In this document: piece by piece, positions 8,194 through 15,598 of the stretch | Position numbering within the stretch: the stretch's first letter is position 1 | Layout of the letters: each line of letters begins with the position of its first letter | Origin: an uncultured Oscillospiraceae bacterium | Lineage (GTDB): Bacteria > Bacillota > Clostridia > Oscillospirales > Acutalibacteraceae | Length of the DNA: 64,000 nucleotides | Direction of reading: 5' to 3' | Assembly (NCBI GenBank): GCA_900549755.1 | Contig: URPQ01000002.1 | Span: 1-64,000 of the forward strand | Program-made: the position numbers and the translations under genes | The notes under the pieces: model-generated | What the model was told of the DNA's origin: nothing | What the model saw: the letters and a program-made list of their open reading frames with translations, nothing else | Databases searched by the model: none

Positions 8194-9690
8194 ATGGTTT
8201 ATCTTTCAAAGTCAAAATATTGCGGACTGTGGCAATGTCCGAAAATTGCGTGGCTTAAAAAATATAAGCCCGAGGAAATCAAGGTCGATCCTCAGGTTAT
8301 AGCAAGAATGGACGCCGGCAACGAGGTCGGCGACCTTGCAATGGGGCTGTTCGGCGACTATATCGAGGTTACAGCTTTCGACGGCGATAAAATAGATATA
8401 AAGCAAATGATTGAAAACACAAAGGCGGAAATCGAAAAAGGGACGCCTGTTATCTGCGAAGCCTCGTTCGATTATAACGGGCTTTACTGTGCCGTTGACA
8501 TACTGAAAAAGGAAAACGGCGGCTTTGCAATATACGAGGTTAAAAGCTCCACAAAGTACGATAAGGCGGTATATGCCGCCGATGTTGCTTATCAGAAATA
8601 TGTGCTTGAAAACTGCGGCATTAATGTTACGGGCACATATCTTATATGCCTTAACAACCAATATGTTTTTAACGGCGCTCTTAATTTGGATGAGCTTTTC
8701 GGTATTCATGATATTGCCGATTCCGTAGCTGTAGAAGAAAAGAATATTGCGGCTAATCTGTCGATTGCCGAAAAAATTTTAAAATCGGAAAAGGAGCCGG
8801 ATATTGATTTATCCGTTTGCTGCGATAAGCCGTACACCTGCGCGTTTTGGGGCTATTGCTCGCGGAATTTGCCGCAGCCCTCTGTTTTTAATTTATACAG
8901 GCTGCATTTTAATAAAAAAATCGAATATTACAAAAAGGGGCTTGCAGACTTTAACGATTTGTTTTACAGTGCCGATATTACCAATGCAAAGCAGCTGCGG
9001 CAAATGCTGTTTGCAATTTCCGACCAAGGCACATATATAGAAAAGGACGGTATACGGGACTTTTTAGGCACGCTTTCATATCCGCTTTATTTTCTTGATT
9101 TTGAAACAATTCAGCCTGTCATACCGCAATTTATAGGAACAAAGCCTTATGCCCAAATACCATTTCAGTATTCGCTGCACTATATTGAAAAGGAAGGCGG
9201 CGAGCTTTTACATAAGGAGTTTTTGGCAGAATCGGGCACCGACCCGCGCCGCGCCATTGCCGAAAGCCTTTGCAGGGATATTCCTATGAATGTCTGCGTT
9301 ACCGCATACAATAAAGGCTTTGAGTGCGGAAGAATTAAGGAACTGGCGGAGACCTTCCCCGATTTGGCGGAGCACCTTTTAAATATACGCTCGAATATAA
9401 AGGATCTGCTGACGCCCTTTCAGTCGGGCTATTATTATAACCGTGCAATGGGCGGTAGCTTTTCCATTAAAAGCGTATTGCCTGCGATATTCCCGAACGA
9501 CCCGTCGCTTGATTATCATAATCTTGACGAAGTACACAACGGCGGCGAGGCTATGACGGTTTTCCCGAAAATAAAGGATATGCCGCCGGAGGAGCAAAAG
9601 ACCGCGCGGCACAATCTGCTTAAATACTGCGAGCTTGACACCTTTGCTATGGTTAAGGTATGGCAGGAGCTTGTAAGGGCTGCGGAATAG
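8194..9690 (+). CDS. RecB-like nuclease with DUF2779 exonuclease-like domain
   Basis: 498-residue cytosolic protein. The N-terminal half is a PD-(D/E)xK nuclease domain: an Asp strand near CAVDILKKE followed by YEVKSST, the ExK catalytic pair, then a Cys cluster (CCDKPYTCAFWGYC) of the type that can hold an iron-sulfur cluster in RecB-like nucleases. The C-terminal half carries FLDFET followed by an Asn/His-rich exonuclease-like core, matching DUF2779, an RNase H-like DEDD fold. I chose the ATG at 8194 because a GGAGG site lies just upstream and relatives start with MxYLSKSKY; the longer frame starts inside the promoter. It is likely a DNA or RNA end-processing enzyme, possibly acting on retron or phage nucleic acid, which is inference. 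Confidence 0.85.
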   Translation: MVYLSKSKYCGLWQCPKIAWLKKYKPEEIKVDPQVIARMDAGNEVGDLAMGLFGDYIEVTAFDGDKIDIKQMIENTKAEIEKGTPVICEASFDYNGLYCAVDILKKENGGFAIYEVKSSTKYDKAVYAADVAYQKYVLENCGINVTGTYLICLNNQYVFNGALNLDELFGIHDIADSVAVEEKNIAANLSIAEKILKSEKEPDIDLSVCCDKPYTCAFWGYCSRNLPQPSVFNLYRLHFNKKIEYYKKGLADFNDLFYSADITNAKQLRQMLFAISDQGTYIEKDGIRDFLGTLSYPLYFLDFETIQPVIPQFIGTKPYAQIPFQYSLHYIEKEGGELLHKEFLAESGTDPRRAIAESLCRDIPMNVCVTAYNKGFECGRIKELAETFPDLAEHLLNIRSNIKDLLTPFQSGYYYNRAMGGSFSIKSVLPAIFPNDPSLDYHNLDEVHNGGEAMTVFPKIKDMPPEEQKTARHNLLKYCELDTFAMVKVWQELVRAAE

Positions 9691-9755
9691 AGGTGATATA
9701 TGTTATACTGAAATCGAGCCCCGCATTTATAATAATAAAATAAAGGAGAATTACT

Positions 9756-10616
9756 ATGTTGGAAGTTTTTTATAAAGACTACAAGGAATTAAAGGAAAAG
9801 TACAATAAGGAAGGAAAAGAAGGAAACTACTATTTTAAATGCGACGGAAATAGTATAAATGAATATTTTGTAAAGCATACGCACGATAAAAATAAAAAAG
9901 AAAATGAAGAAAGCCAAACCGTTATACACTTTGGGTTACTCCCACAGCCGTTTATAGGAGATGTTGAAAACGCTAAAATTATTATTTGTTCATTAAACCC
10001 GGGATTTTCCGCCGACGATTATAATGCTGATGAATTACACCATAATGATATTTTGGAGCAATTAAACCCCGATAATCATAATAAAACGCTGTTTTGGCTT
10101 ACAGAAAAGCCGGACGATAAGGGCAATCTTTCCGGCGGAGCCAAATGGTGGCAGGGTAAGCTTGATCAAAAGGATAAAGAAAAGTCACTTGTTTATAATA
10201 TAATTAAAGAATATAAAAGTGATGTTGAATCATTATCAAATGAGGAATTAAAAAAAGAAAAAGAAAAAGTTTTTAAAGTGCTTTCCGAAAATATGGCGGC
10301 GATTGAACTTTTCCCCTATCACTCCGCTAAATTCAACTACACCTATTTAAAAAATTGCGAAAGCACAAAGAAGATTATAGAATATGTTAAAGAATTGGCA
10401 GAAAATTCCCAAAAAAGTCAGTTGATTTGTTTTACAAGATCTTTTAAATACTGGAAAGTTAATGAAATTAAAAAACAGGCAGATGGAAATGATAATGTTG
10501 ATGTTATACGCAACCCATCGGTTCAAAATATATCATTTAACATCAAAAATAAAGATTTCGGCGGAGCTATATTTGAGCATATAAAAAAACATTTGATAGA
10601 AGACTCATTAAAATAA
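9756..10616 (+). CDS. Uracil-DNA-glycosylase-superfamily-like protein
   Basis: 286 residues, AT-rich, with an AAAGGAGA ribosome site. The segment NAKIIICSLNPGFSADDY resembles the first conserved strand and loop of the uracil-DNA-glycosylase superfamily; a later strand QLICFTRSFKYW and the terminal NPSVQN region could be the closing motif. A Lys/Glu-rich helical insert (about 135-180) is not typical. The family call is by motif resemblance only. It follows the DUF2779 nuclease by 65 bp on the same strand and could be co-transcribed from promoter C. It ends at a bidirectional terminator shared with the retron reverse transcriptase. It may be a distant paralogue of the frameshifted gene at 1112-1856. 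Confidence 0.65.
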   Translation: MLEVFYKDYKELKEKYNKEGKEGNYYFKCDGNSINEYFVKHTHDKNKKENEESQTVIHFGLLPQPFIGDVENAKIIICSLNPGFSADDYNADELHHNDILEQLNPDNHNKTLFWLTEKPDDKGNLSGGAKWWQGKLDQKDKEKSLVYNIIKEYKSDVESLSNEELKKEKEKVFKVLSENMAAIELFPYHSAKFNYTYLKNCESTKKIIEYVKELAENSQKSQLICFTRSFKYWKVNEIKKQADGNDNVDVIRNPSVQNISFNIKNKDFGGAIFEHIKKHLIEDSLK

Positions 10617-10617
10617 A

Positions 10618-10651
10618 ACTAATCGGCGGGAAAGTTTTCCTGCCGATTAGT
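10618..10651. terminator. Bidirectional terminator between UDG-like gene and retron RT
   Basis: A 10-bp stem ACTAATCGGC / GCCGATTAGT (10618-10627 and 10642-10651), with further internal pairing and TTTT or AAAA flanks. It insulates the retron from the convergent plus-strand unit. Confidence 0.85.
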
Positions 10652-10652
10652 T

Positions 10653-11696
10653 TTAAAGCCTGTTCAGCTTACTTTTCGCCTCGCAAAACCACTTATTATC
10701 AGGCTCTATTTGAAGAACGAAATTTATTTTACCCTGCAAACGGTTATAATACCGCTCGGCGTCGGGCTTGTCGTCGGTTAAAAGCTCGGTATTATCGGTA
10801 TGCAATATGCTGTCAGTCAAGCCGTATTTAAGCGCATAATAAACCTCTTGGCGGAGCCTGCGCTTATAATCGGCGGAAACCGAAAGCCTTTCGTTTACTG
10901 TAATACCCGTAACGCTTTGTCGGTTATTGCTGTTTATAAATCTTGTTTTATTTTCGTTCAGTTCAAAGCCCGTATTTTCAAGCATATCTTTTGCTCGCTT
11001 AAAAGCCGGGTAAAGCGGTATATCGGCGGAAAACGTCATATCATCGCAATAGCGAGTGTAAGCTATGCCGCGCTTTTTGCACCAAAGACCTATACTGTTA
11101 TCAAAATTATACATTACAATGTTTGAAAGTGCCGGAGAGGTAGGCGCGCCCTGTACCAATGCGTCATTAAGGCAGCAAAGCTCCGTTAATATTACGCCTG
11201 TCTGCTTCGGAAAATACCTTGTATTAAACGCGGCGGAATACACCTGCTCAAAGCGTATGCTGGCGAAAAAATCGGTTATGTCCAGCTTTAAAAGATACCG
11301 CTTTCCTATATGGGGAGCGGCATTTTTGGATATTTGAGAGTCTTTTTGGTAAGCGGCGGCGTATTCTGAAACAGGCAGATTTTTTAAAATGCGGCGGTTT
11401 ATCGCAGTTTGGCAGGCTTTAAGTCTGCTTACGGGCGCATAAAGCCGCCGCGGTTTTCCGTTTTTCTTTTTAATTTCAAAGGCGTTATAATATTTATCGG
11501 TGTTTTTGGATATAAAGAAAAGCTCTTTTCGCTTAATCCCTAAAAAATCCGCCAGTTGGTATGTATCGTAAATAAACGGCAGGTTATTACGCGATTTATA
11601 GTCAAGCACCATTTGCGCCGCCTCAAACAACCCGAATTTTTTTACAAATTCGGCATCGCCCGAGCCGAATACCACATTACTGTCGATTATATTCAT
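10653..11696 (-). CDS. Retron-type reverse transcriptase
   Basis: 347-residue RNA-directed DNA polymerase. Motifs in order: the retron-specific NAAPH (NAxxH, 125-129), LDITDFF (138-144), QGAPTSPALSN (182-192), the catalytic YCDD (216-219, YADD in most relatives) and SVTG (261-264, the VTG that retron RTs use to recognise their own RNA). No maturase or group II intron X domain is present and the length fits retrons. I chose the ATG at 11696 with GGTGA upstream, because the longer frame reads back through the msr-msd RNA. The template RNA gene lies immediately upstream, with 42 nt between its end and the start codon. It is expected to make branched multicopy single-stranded DNA (msDNA). I could not match it to a named retron type. 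Confidence 0.93.
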   Translation of the reverse strand: MNIIDSNVVFGSGDAEFVKKFGLFEAAQMVLDYKSRNNLPFIYDTYQLADFLGIKRKELFFISKNTDKYYNAFEIKKKNGKPRRLYAPVSRLKACQTAINRRILKNLPVSEYAAAYQKDSQISKNAAPHIGKRYLLKLDITDFFASIRFEQVYSAAFNTRYFPKQTGVILTELCCLNDALVQGAPTSPALSNIVMYNFDNSIGLWCKKRGIAYTRYCDDMTFSADIPLYPAFKRAKDMLENTGFELNENKTRFINSNNRQSVTGITVNERLSVSADYKRRLRQEVYYALKYGLTDSILHTDNTELLTDDKPDAERYYNRLQGKINFVLQIEPDNKWFCEAKSKLNRL

Positions 11697-11738
11697 AAAT
11701 ATCACCGCCATAGAATAATATTTAAGCCTAAAAGAGCA

Positions 11739-11947
11739 AAGCTCCCTGCAGTACAAAATGACCCGATAAAAGCGCAGGCGAACTGAAAATAACGGAGTTA
11801 TTCTTTTGTTCGTCGAAGTGTTATCGGGCGGCGCCTTGCCGCGGATATATCTGCGGCAAGGCATAGATCCTTTAGAAAATCAGGGCAGCGACTCGCCGTC
11901 CCTCTCAAAGTTACGCTTTAAGATGTACGCTACTGCAAGGAGCTTAT
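11739..11947 (-). ncRNA. Retron msr-msd RNA
   Basis: Non-coding RNA template and primer for the adjacent RT. The a1/a2 terminal repeats are clear. Positions 11931-11945 and 11739-11753 pair over 15 bp, with one G-U. Just inside a1 the minus strand reads TAGCG, giving a candidate branching guanosine at 11930. Inside, an msr-type hairpin AGGG..CCCT falls near 11880-11903, a strong 10-bp stem GCCTTGCCGC/GCGGCAAGGC lies at 11833-11862, and the likely msd is a long interrupted hairpin. The msd stems are CCCGATAA/TTATCGGG (11762-11769 with 11821-11828), CGAAC/GTTCG (11779-11783 with 11808-11812) and AATAAC/GTTATT (11788-11793 with 11797-11802). The 5' end is inferred from the promoter. Confidence 0.88.
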
Positions 11948-11953
11948 GTTTTT

Positions 11954-11982
11954 ATAATATACCTTGTTATTTTAAAAGTCAA
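11954..11982 (-). promoter_or_regulatory. Consensus sigma-A promoter of the retron
   Basis: TTGACT (11977-11982), 17-nt spacer, TATTAT (11954-11959), starting 6 bp after the end of the protease gene. Unlike the other island promoters it has a good -35 and no CGGTACAT motif, so the retron is probably made constitutively. Confidence 0.85.
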
Positions 11983-11987
11983 ATTTT

Positions 11988-13268
11988 TTATAAAACAACT
12001 TCCGTAATTTTAATACTTTCGCGCAGTTTTCTTATATCGGAGTACAAAAGCGTTTCCTTTTCGCTGAGCATTTGTGCCGCCTTTTCAAGAAAATCACGGT
12101 TTTTAATAAGTATCTCGCGTGCCTTAAACATATACCGCTCAAGCTCGGCATGAACTACCGATTCGTTTCTTGAATTGAAGCTCTCGGAGCTTTCAGGAAA
12201 ACGATGATTAGCAACATCTATCATACCGAAACCACCGGTGCCGCTTTCAGATATGGCGTCCCTGATATTACTTGCGGCCTTTCTGATATCGCTTTGACAG
12301 CCGCTTGCACAAACACCCGAATAATAAAGCTCTACCGCCGCTTTCCCCGCAAGCGAAATGAGAATATGGTGCGCCCGCCTTGTTACGGGCATACAACGGT
12401 GAATAAATCCGCCTGTTGAGTCTCTGCCGGCAGTTCTGAGAGAAGCCAGTCCAACGCTGCCGGGAGTTAAAATTTCGGAGACCACAAGGTGTCCCGCCTC
12501 GTGCAGTGCAATTTCTTTTAAAGCGTCACTTGACTTTTTTGTGAAATTATCGGGTGCGTCATACTGCATACGCAAAACTGATTTCACAAGGTCGTCCATT
12601 TCTATTTTTTCTTTTCTTGCATATGCCGCTCCGATTGCTGCCTCGTTAAGAATTGTTTCAAGCTCGGCACAGGAGCCATAACTCACCATTTTAACGAGAT
12701 CGTCCATATTAACATTATCAGAAACCTTTTTCTGACCGAGATAGTATTTAATAATTTCCTCCGCGTCCCTGTCGGTAGGCGAGTTTACCTCTATCTTTCG
12801 GTCAAATCTGCCCGAACGGATAAGCGAGCGTGGGAGCTTTCGAATTTCGTTAACGGTTGCAAACACAAAAACATTACAACCCTTAACCTCGTCAATACCC
12901 GCCTGCACCGCAACATATTCCTCAGCGTCTATATGGCGGTCATCCTCATTTGCGAATTTATCCATATCGTCAAGCAATACTATTGCCGGAGCGTTTTTCT
13001 TGGCTTTTTCAAAGGTGTCGGTTATCTTTCCGATAAAATCGTCGCTGCCCTTATCACGGCGGACAATATATGCCGGCAGTCCGCTTTCGGTAATAAAGCT
13101 TTTCGCCATAAGGCTTTTTCCAAGCCCCGGATCGCCGTAAAGCAAAATTCCCTGCGGAAGCTTTGCACCGAGATTTTCGTAAATTTCCCTGTTGTGAATC
13201 ATATCGCAGATCTGCAAAAGTTCTTCTTTTATTGTTTGGTATCCGATTATTCTGTCAAACGCACTCAT
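11988..13268 (-). CDS. Soluble AAA+ ATPase with FtsH-type M41 zinc protease domain
   Basis: 426-residue ATP-dependent metalloprotease. AAA+ part: Walker A GDPGLGKS (45-52), Walker B IVLLDDMD (96-103), arginine-finger region RSGRFDRKI (151-159). Protease part: zinc-binding HEAGH (256-260), with the third ligand probably Asp327 in GCQSDIRKAA. Unlike canonical FtsH (~600 residues) it lacks the N-terminal membrane helices and periplasmic domain, so it should be cytosolic. It begins 22 bp after the upstream unknown gene, with a GGAGGAAAT site, and ends directly against the retron promoter. In the island it could be the proteolytic effector or a quality-control protease controlled by the retron; that link rests on adjacency only. 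Confidence 0.88.
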   Translation of the reverse strand: MSAFDRIIGYQTIKEELLQICDMIHNREIYENLGAKLPQGILLYGDPGLGKSLMAKSFITESGLPAYIVRRDKGSDDFIGKITDTFEKAKKNAPAIVLLDDMDKFANEDDRHIDAEEYVAVQAGIDEVKGCNVFVFATVNEIRKLPRSLIRSGRFDRKIEVNSPTDRDAEEIIKYYLGQKKVSDNVNMDDLVKMVSYGSCAELETILNEAAIGAAYARKEKIEMDDLVKSVLRMQYDAPDNFTKKSSDALKEIALHEAGHLVVSEILTPGSVGLASLRTAGRDSTGGFIHRCMPVTRRAHHILISLAGKAAVELYYSGVCASGCQSDIRKAASNIRDAISESGTGGFGMIDVANHRFPESSESFNSRNESVVHAELERYMFKAREILIKNRDFLEKAAQMLSEKETLLYSDIRKLRESIKITEVVL

Positions 13269-13290
13269 ATTTATTTCCTCCGTAAATTTT

Positions 13291-13929
13291 TTAATCCCAC
13301 AAATTCCAAAACCACCTGTTAAACAGGTTTATGGCTTCGGTCTTGCAGCGGTCTCTATATTCATCGAGCTTTATAGATTCCTTTAAATAAAGCTCGGCTG
13401 TTTCTTTATATTCGGGAATATCACTCGGTGAATAAAGTCTTTTGGCTCCATTAGGATAAATATCCTCAGGCTTTAAAAGCTTTTCGCCTAAAATCCCGTA
13501 TTTCTTCGTAAATTCCTTGTAATTTTTCAGGTTTTCCTCATCGTAAGGGTTTTTGACGGTACAGGTCTCTTCAGAGGCCTCTCTTAAAAGAAATATCATT
13601 CGGTCAAGAATTTCATTCCAAAGATTGTTACAAATTTCGTCTGTTTTTTCACGCAGCTTATAGCCCTCGGAATTTTCATCGGCAGGCCAAGAGCAGTATT
13701 CCTCGTATGACATATTAAGCTCGCTGCTGTGTGCCTCGACATATTCTTTTTGTATCTCGCCGGGAAATCCCATATGGTGTTCCTTTAAGTATTCAAGCAT
13801 TTGGGGCATAACCTCCAAAAACCAGTAATCTATGTTCCAAGTATCCTTGACGCTCCAGCCTCTCTTTGCACGCTGTCGGCGATATTTATGCTCCTGCCGC
13901 CATTCTTTAATCGCTCTTATAAATGACAT
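13291..13929 (-). CDS. Unknown protein with RGWS/WNIDYWF motif
   Basis: 212 residues, strongly charged, rich in aromatic residues. The N-terminal region RAKRGWSVKDTWNIDYWF followed by a helical MLEYLKE is a pattern I associate with uncharacterised Firmicute and phage proteins; no function is known to me. The ATG at 13929 has a GGAGG site 6 nt upstream, preferred over an ATG 8 codons earlier. It is the first gene of a two-gene unit with the FtsH-like protease, driven by island promoter D. That makes it a candidate substrate adaptor or antiphage partner, which is inference. Confidence 0.75.
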   Translation of the reverse strand: MSFIRAIKEWRQEHKYRRQRAKRGWSVKDTWNIDYWFLEVMPQMLEYLKEHHMGFPGEIQKEYVEAHSSELNMSYEEYCSWPADENSEGYKLREKTDEICNNLWNEILDRMIFLLREASEETCTVKNPYDEENLKNYKEFTKKYGILGEKLLKPEDIYPNGAKRLYSPSDIPEYKETAELYLKESIKLDEYRDRCKTEAINLFNRWFWNLWD

Positions 13930-13974
13930 ATTGATTCCTCCCATAAGCAGCATTTTTTTGCTTTCACTATATGT

Positions 13975-14006
13975 ATTATATGAAATGTTATGTACCGTTT
14001 TCGGTG
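13975..14006 (-). promoter_or_regulatory. Island promoter D
   Basis: On the minus strand CACCG-N4-CGGTACAT (plus coordinates 13990-14006) is followed by 9 nt and TATAAT (13975-13980). No -35 consensus. The 14 nt spanning the -10 and upstream spacer are nearly the same as in promoter A (TTTCATATAATA in both). It drives the unknown protein plus the protease. Confidence 0.8.
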
Positions 14007-14027
14007 CTTAAAATTTCCGATTTTAAT

Positions 14028-14396
14028 TTAGATATATTTTTTAATATATCGGTAATGCGAAGAGCCGTCATTTATAACCTTTATTTCTCTTTTCGCATCG
14101 CTAAGGTCAAACCGTTTTATAATTTCCTCAATTATTTTTTTTCGGTTTATATCTGTATTGAGAAAAATTTTAATGCTTTTCTCATATATTTCAACTCTCC
14201 CTCTCGGATAATAATTATACGGTCGTCCCTTAGTAACACGTTTTGACAGCTTTGCCCATTCGGCTTTGTGATTAAAATTATTTCCGGATTTTGAGCTGAA
14301 TACCGCCTGTTTTTCCGCTTTGCCGTTTTCGTCGCAGGCAACAGAAACAATAATGAATTTCTTTTGTGATAAATACCAAAATATTCCTTTTTGCAA
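14028..14396 (-). CDS. Unknown small protein
   Basis: 122 residues. A TTG start is supported by AGAGGTGG upstream; no ATG lies near. The N-terminus has a short strand-rich stretch FWYLSQKKFIIVSVACDENGK, then a basic middle and a C-terminal amphipathic helix. No cysteine cluster, membrane segment or known motif. It is the last gene of a three-gene unit, 14 bp after the pseudo-ATPase-like gene. Function unknown. Confidence 0.6.
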   Translation of the reverse strand: MQKGIFWYLSQKKFIIVSVACDENGKAEKQAVFSSKSGNNFNHKAEWAKLSKRVTKGRPYNYYPRGRVEIYEKSIKIFLNTDINRKKIIEEIIKRFDLSDAKREIKVINDGSSHYRYIKKYI

Positions 14397-14410
14397 AAGC
14401 TTCCACCTCT

Positions 14411-15112
14411 TTAAAAAAATCCGAATTGTGCGGTTGCAATAAATACCTGCTCCTCTTTGTCAAAAAGTTTGCTTTCTTTAAGCTGGCGGCAGTAATTTTT
14501 CGGCAGTCCTGAAATAATAAACGGTCTTTTTTCATAATTCATATTGACTGCTTTTTCGGTATCGTTCCAAAATTCGCGCAATTTCATAAAGCACATAAGC
14601 TCAAAAAAGGTTCTCTCATTTTTGTTATTCATTTCTAATGGTTGATTTTCGGCATTAACGACACTGAAATTTCCGTCCGACCGTAAAACTACCTTATGTC
14701 CGTTTTCCCCCGGATAGGCAAAGGGCTTAAAGCTCTTTATATACTTATTAAGCCGATGCCTGAAAAAACGGGTTGCAATAATTCCGTCGGTTTTTAAAAG
14801 CTTTTCTTTTTTATGCAAATCGTCAATGTGCTTATACAAATTAAAATAATCAGAATATACGGCAGGAGCCGAAAAATCAAAAACATTAAGGTCATTTGCA
14901 TCGTCGGGAGAGCCTCTTGTATTTATTTGTTGGTTTGCGTGGGGCATTATTTCAGCCGTTATGTTAGGGCTTTCCGAAAAATCTCCGTTTATGACCTTAT
15001 AAACCGCTTTTAATACATCGGCGTTGTCAATTATATTTACACCCGATTTAAAATGACATACAAGGTGCGAAATGCCGCAATAATTGTTGAGTTCAATGCT
15101 TTTAATTATCAC
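14411..15112 (-). CDS. Pseudo-ATPase resembling the RecF/SMC N-terminus
   Basis: 233 residues. The start MIIKSIELNNYCGI followed by FKSGVNIID closely mimics the first strands of RecF/SMC/ABC-type DNA-repair ATPases, but where a Walker A loop should follow there is DNADVLKAVYKV, with no glycine-rich loop and no GK[ST]. The signature and Walker B regions of an SMC ATPase are also missing and the length is too short. I infer a degenerate ATPase head kept as a binding or scaffold protein. Its neighbour 28 bp upstream begins the unit under promoter E. Confidence 0.6.
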   Translation of the reverse strand: MIIKSIELNNYCGISHLVCHFKSGVNIIDNADVLKAVYKVINGDFSESPNITAEIMPHANQQINTRGSPDDANDLNVFDFSAPAVYSDYFNLYKHIDDLHKKEKLLKTDGIIATRFFRHRLNKYIKSFKPFAYPGENGHKVVLRSDGNFSVVNAENQPLEMNNKNERTFFELMCFMKLREFWNDTEKAVNMNYEKRPFIISGLPKNYCRQLKESKLFDKEEQVFIATAQFGFF

Positions 15113-15140
15113 TCTTTCGCCCTCCTCGTTTTATAGCACA

Positions 15141-15497
15141 TTACAGTCCGAATATTTTTTTAATAAAGCTTTTTCGCTTTTTATGTATTTTATAATTCGG
15201 CGGAATAACGGTATATAAACAGCCAAGCCCGTAATTATTTGCATAGCAAAAACAGCCGTATTGCGGGGCAGTACGCCTTATAAACGAAATGGCTTCGGGA
15301 TTTCCCGTGACAAAATACACATTTGAATATTCTTTGGTTTTCATCGGCGGAAAAACCTCCGGATTGCTCTCGATATAAATATAAAGCGTATTGTTATATA
15401 CTGTCTGCGTGCAGTTTTTGTCCGAAAATTCAAGGCTTTCTGCAATGCCGTAATAAATTCTTAATGCGTTCCATACACGGTTTTTACTTTCGTTCAT
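15141..15497 (-). CDS. Unknown 118-residue protein
   Basis: Mixed alpha/beta protein with a basic C-terminus (KIHKKRKSFIKKI). No recognisable domain, signal peptide or catalytic motif. An ATG at 15497 with a ribosome site (AAGGAAAGGGTG) and a position first behind island promoter E make it a credible gene. Function unknown. Confidence 0.6.
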   Translation of the reverse strand: MNESKNRVWNALRIYYGIAESLEFSDKNCTQTVYNNTLYIYIESNPEVFPPMKTKEYSNVYFVTGNPEAISFIRRTAPQYGCFCYANNYGLGCLYTVIPPNYKIHKKRKSFIKKIFGL

Positions 15498-15524
15498 TTC
15501 TGTTCACCCTTTCCTTATGTTTTT

Positions 15525-15547
15525 ATTATATTACCTTTAATGTACCG
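15525..15547 (-). promoter_or_regulatory. Island promoter E
   Basis: CGGTACAT (plus 15540-15547), exactly 9 nt, TATAAT (15525-15530) on the minus strand. Only one half of the palindrome is conserved and there is no -35 consensus. It drives the three genes from 15497 down to 14028. Confidence 0.75.
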
Positions 15548-15561
15548 AAATCAGGGCATAA

Positions 15562-15592
15562 AAAATCAGCCGCATAATTTGCGGCTGATTTT
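15562..15592 (-). terminator. Terminator of the WYL regulator gene
   Basis: A 13-bp perfect stem AAAATCAGCCGCA / TGCGGCTGATTTT with a 5-nt loop, directly downstream of the WYL stop codon and ending in a T-rich stretch on the minus strand. Confidence 0.85.
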
Positions 15593-15598
15593 AAAAGC

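Noticed and set aside
10653..11696. Group II intron or DGR reverse transcriptase
   Set aside because: No maturase domain, intron RNA domain V, or template/variable repeat; NAxxH and VTG with an adjacent msr-msd point to a retron.
11697..11864. N-terminal extension of the RT frame back to an earlier start
   Set aside because: The extension reads through the a2 repeat and msd hairpin of the retron RNA, has no ribosome site and no similarity to RT N-termini. The ATG at 11696 is better.
11988..13268. House-keeping FtsH
   Set aside because: The membrane-anchoring N-terminus is missing, the length is 426 instead of about 600, and the gene lies in an accessory island.
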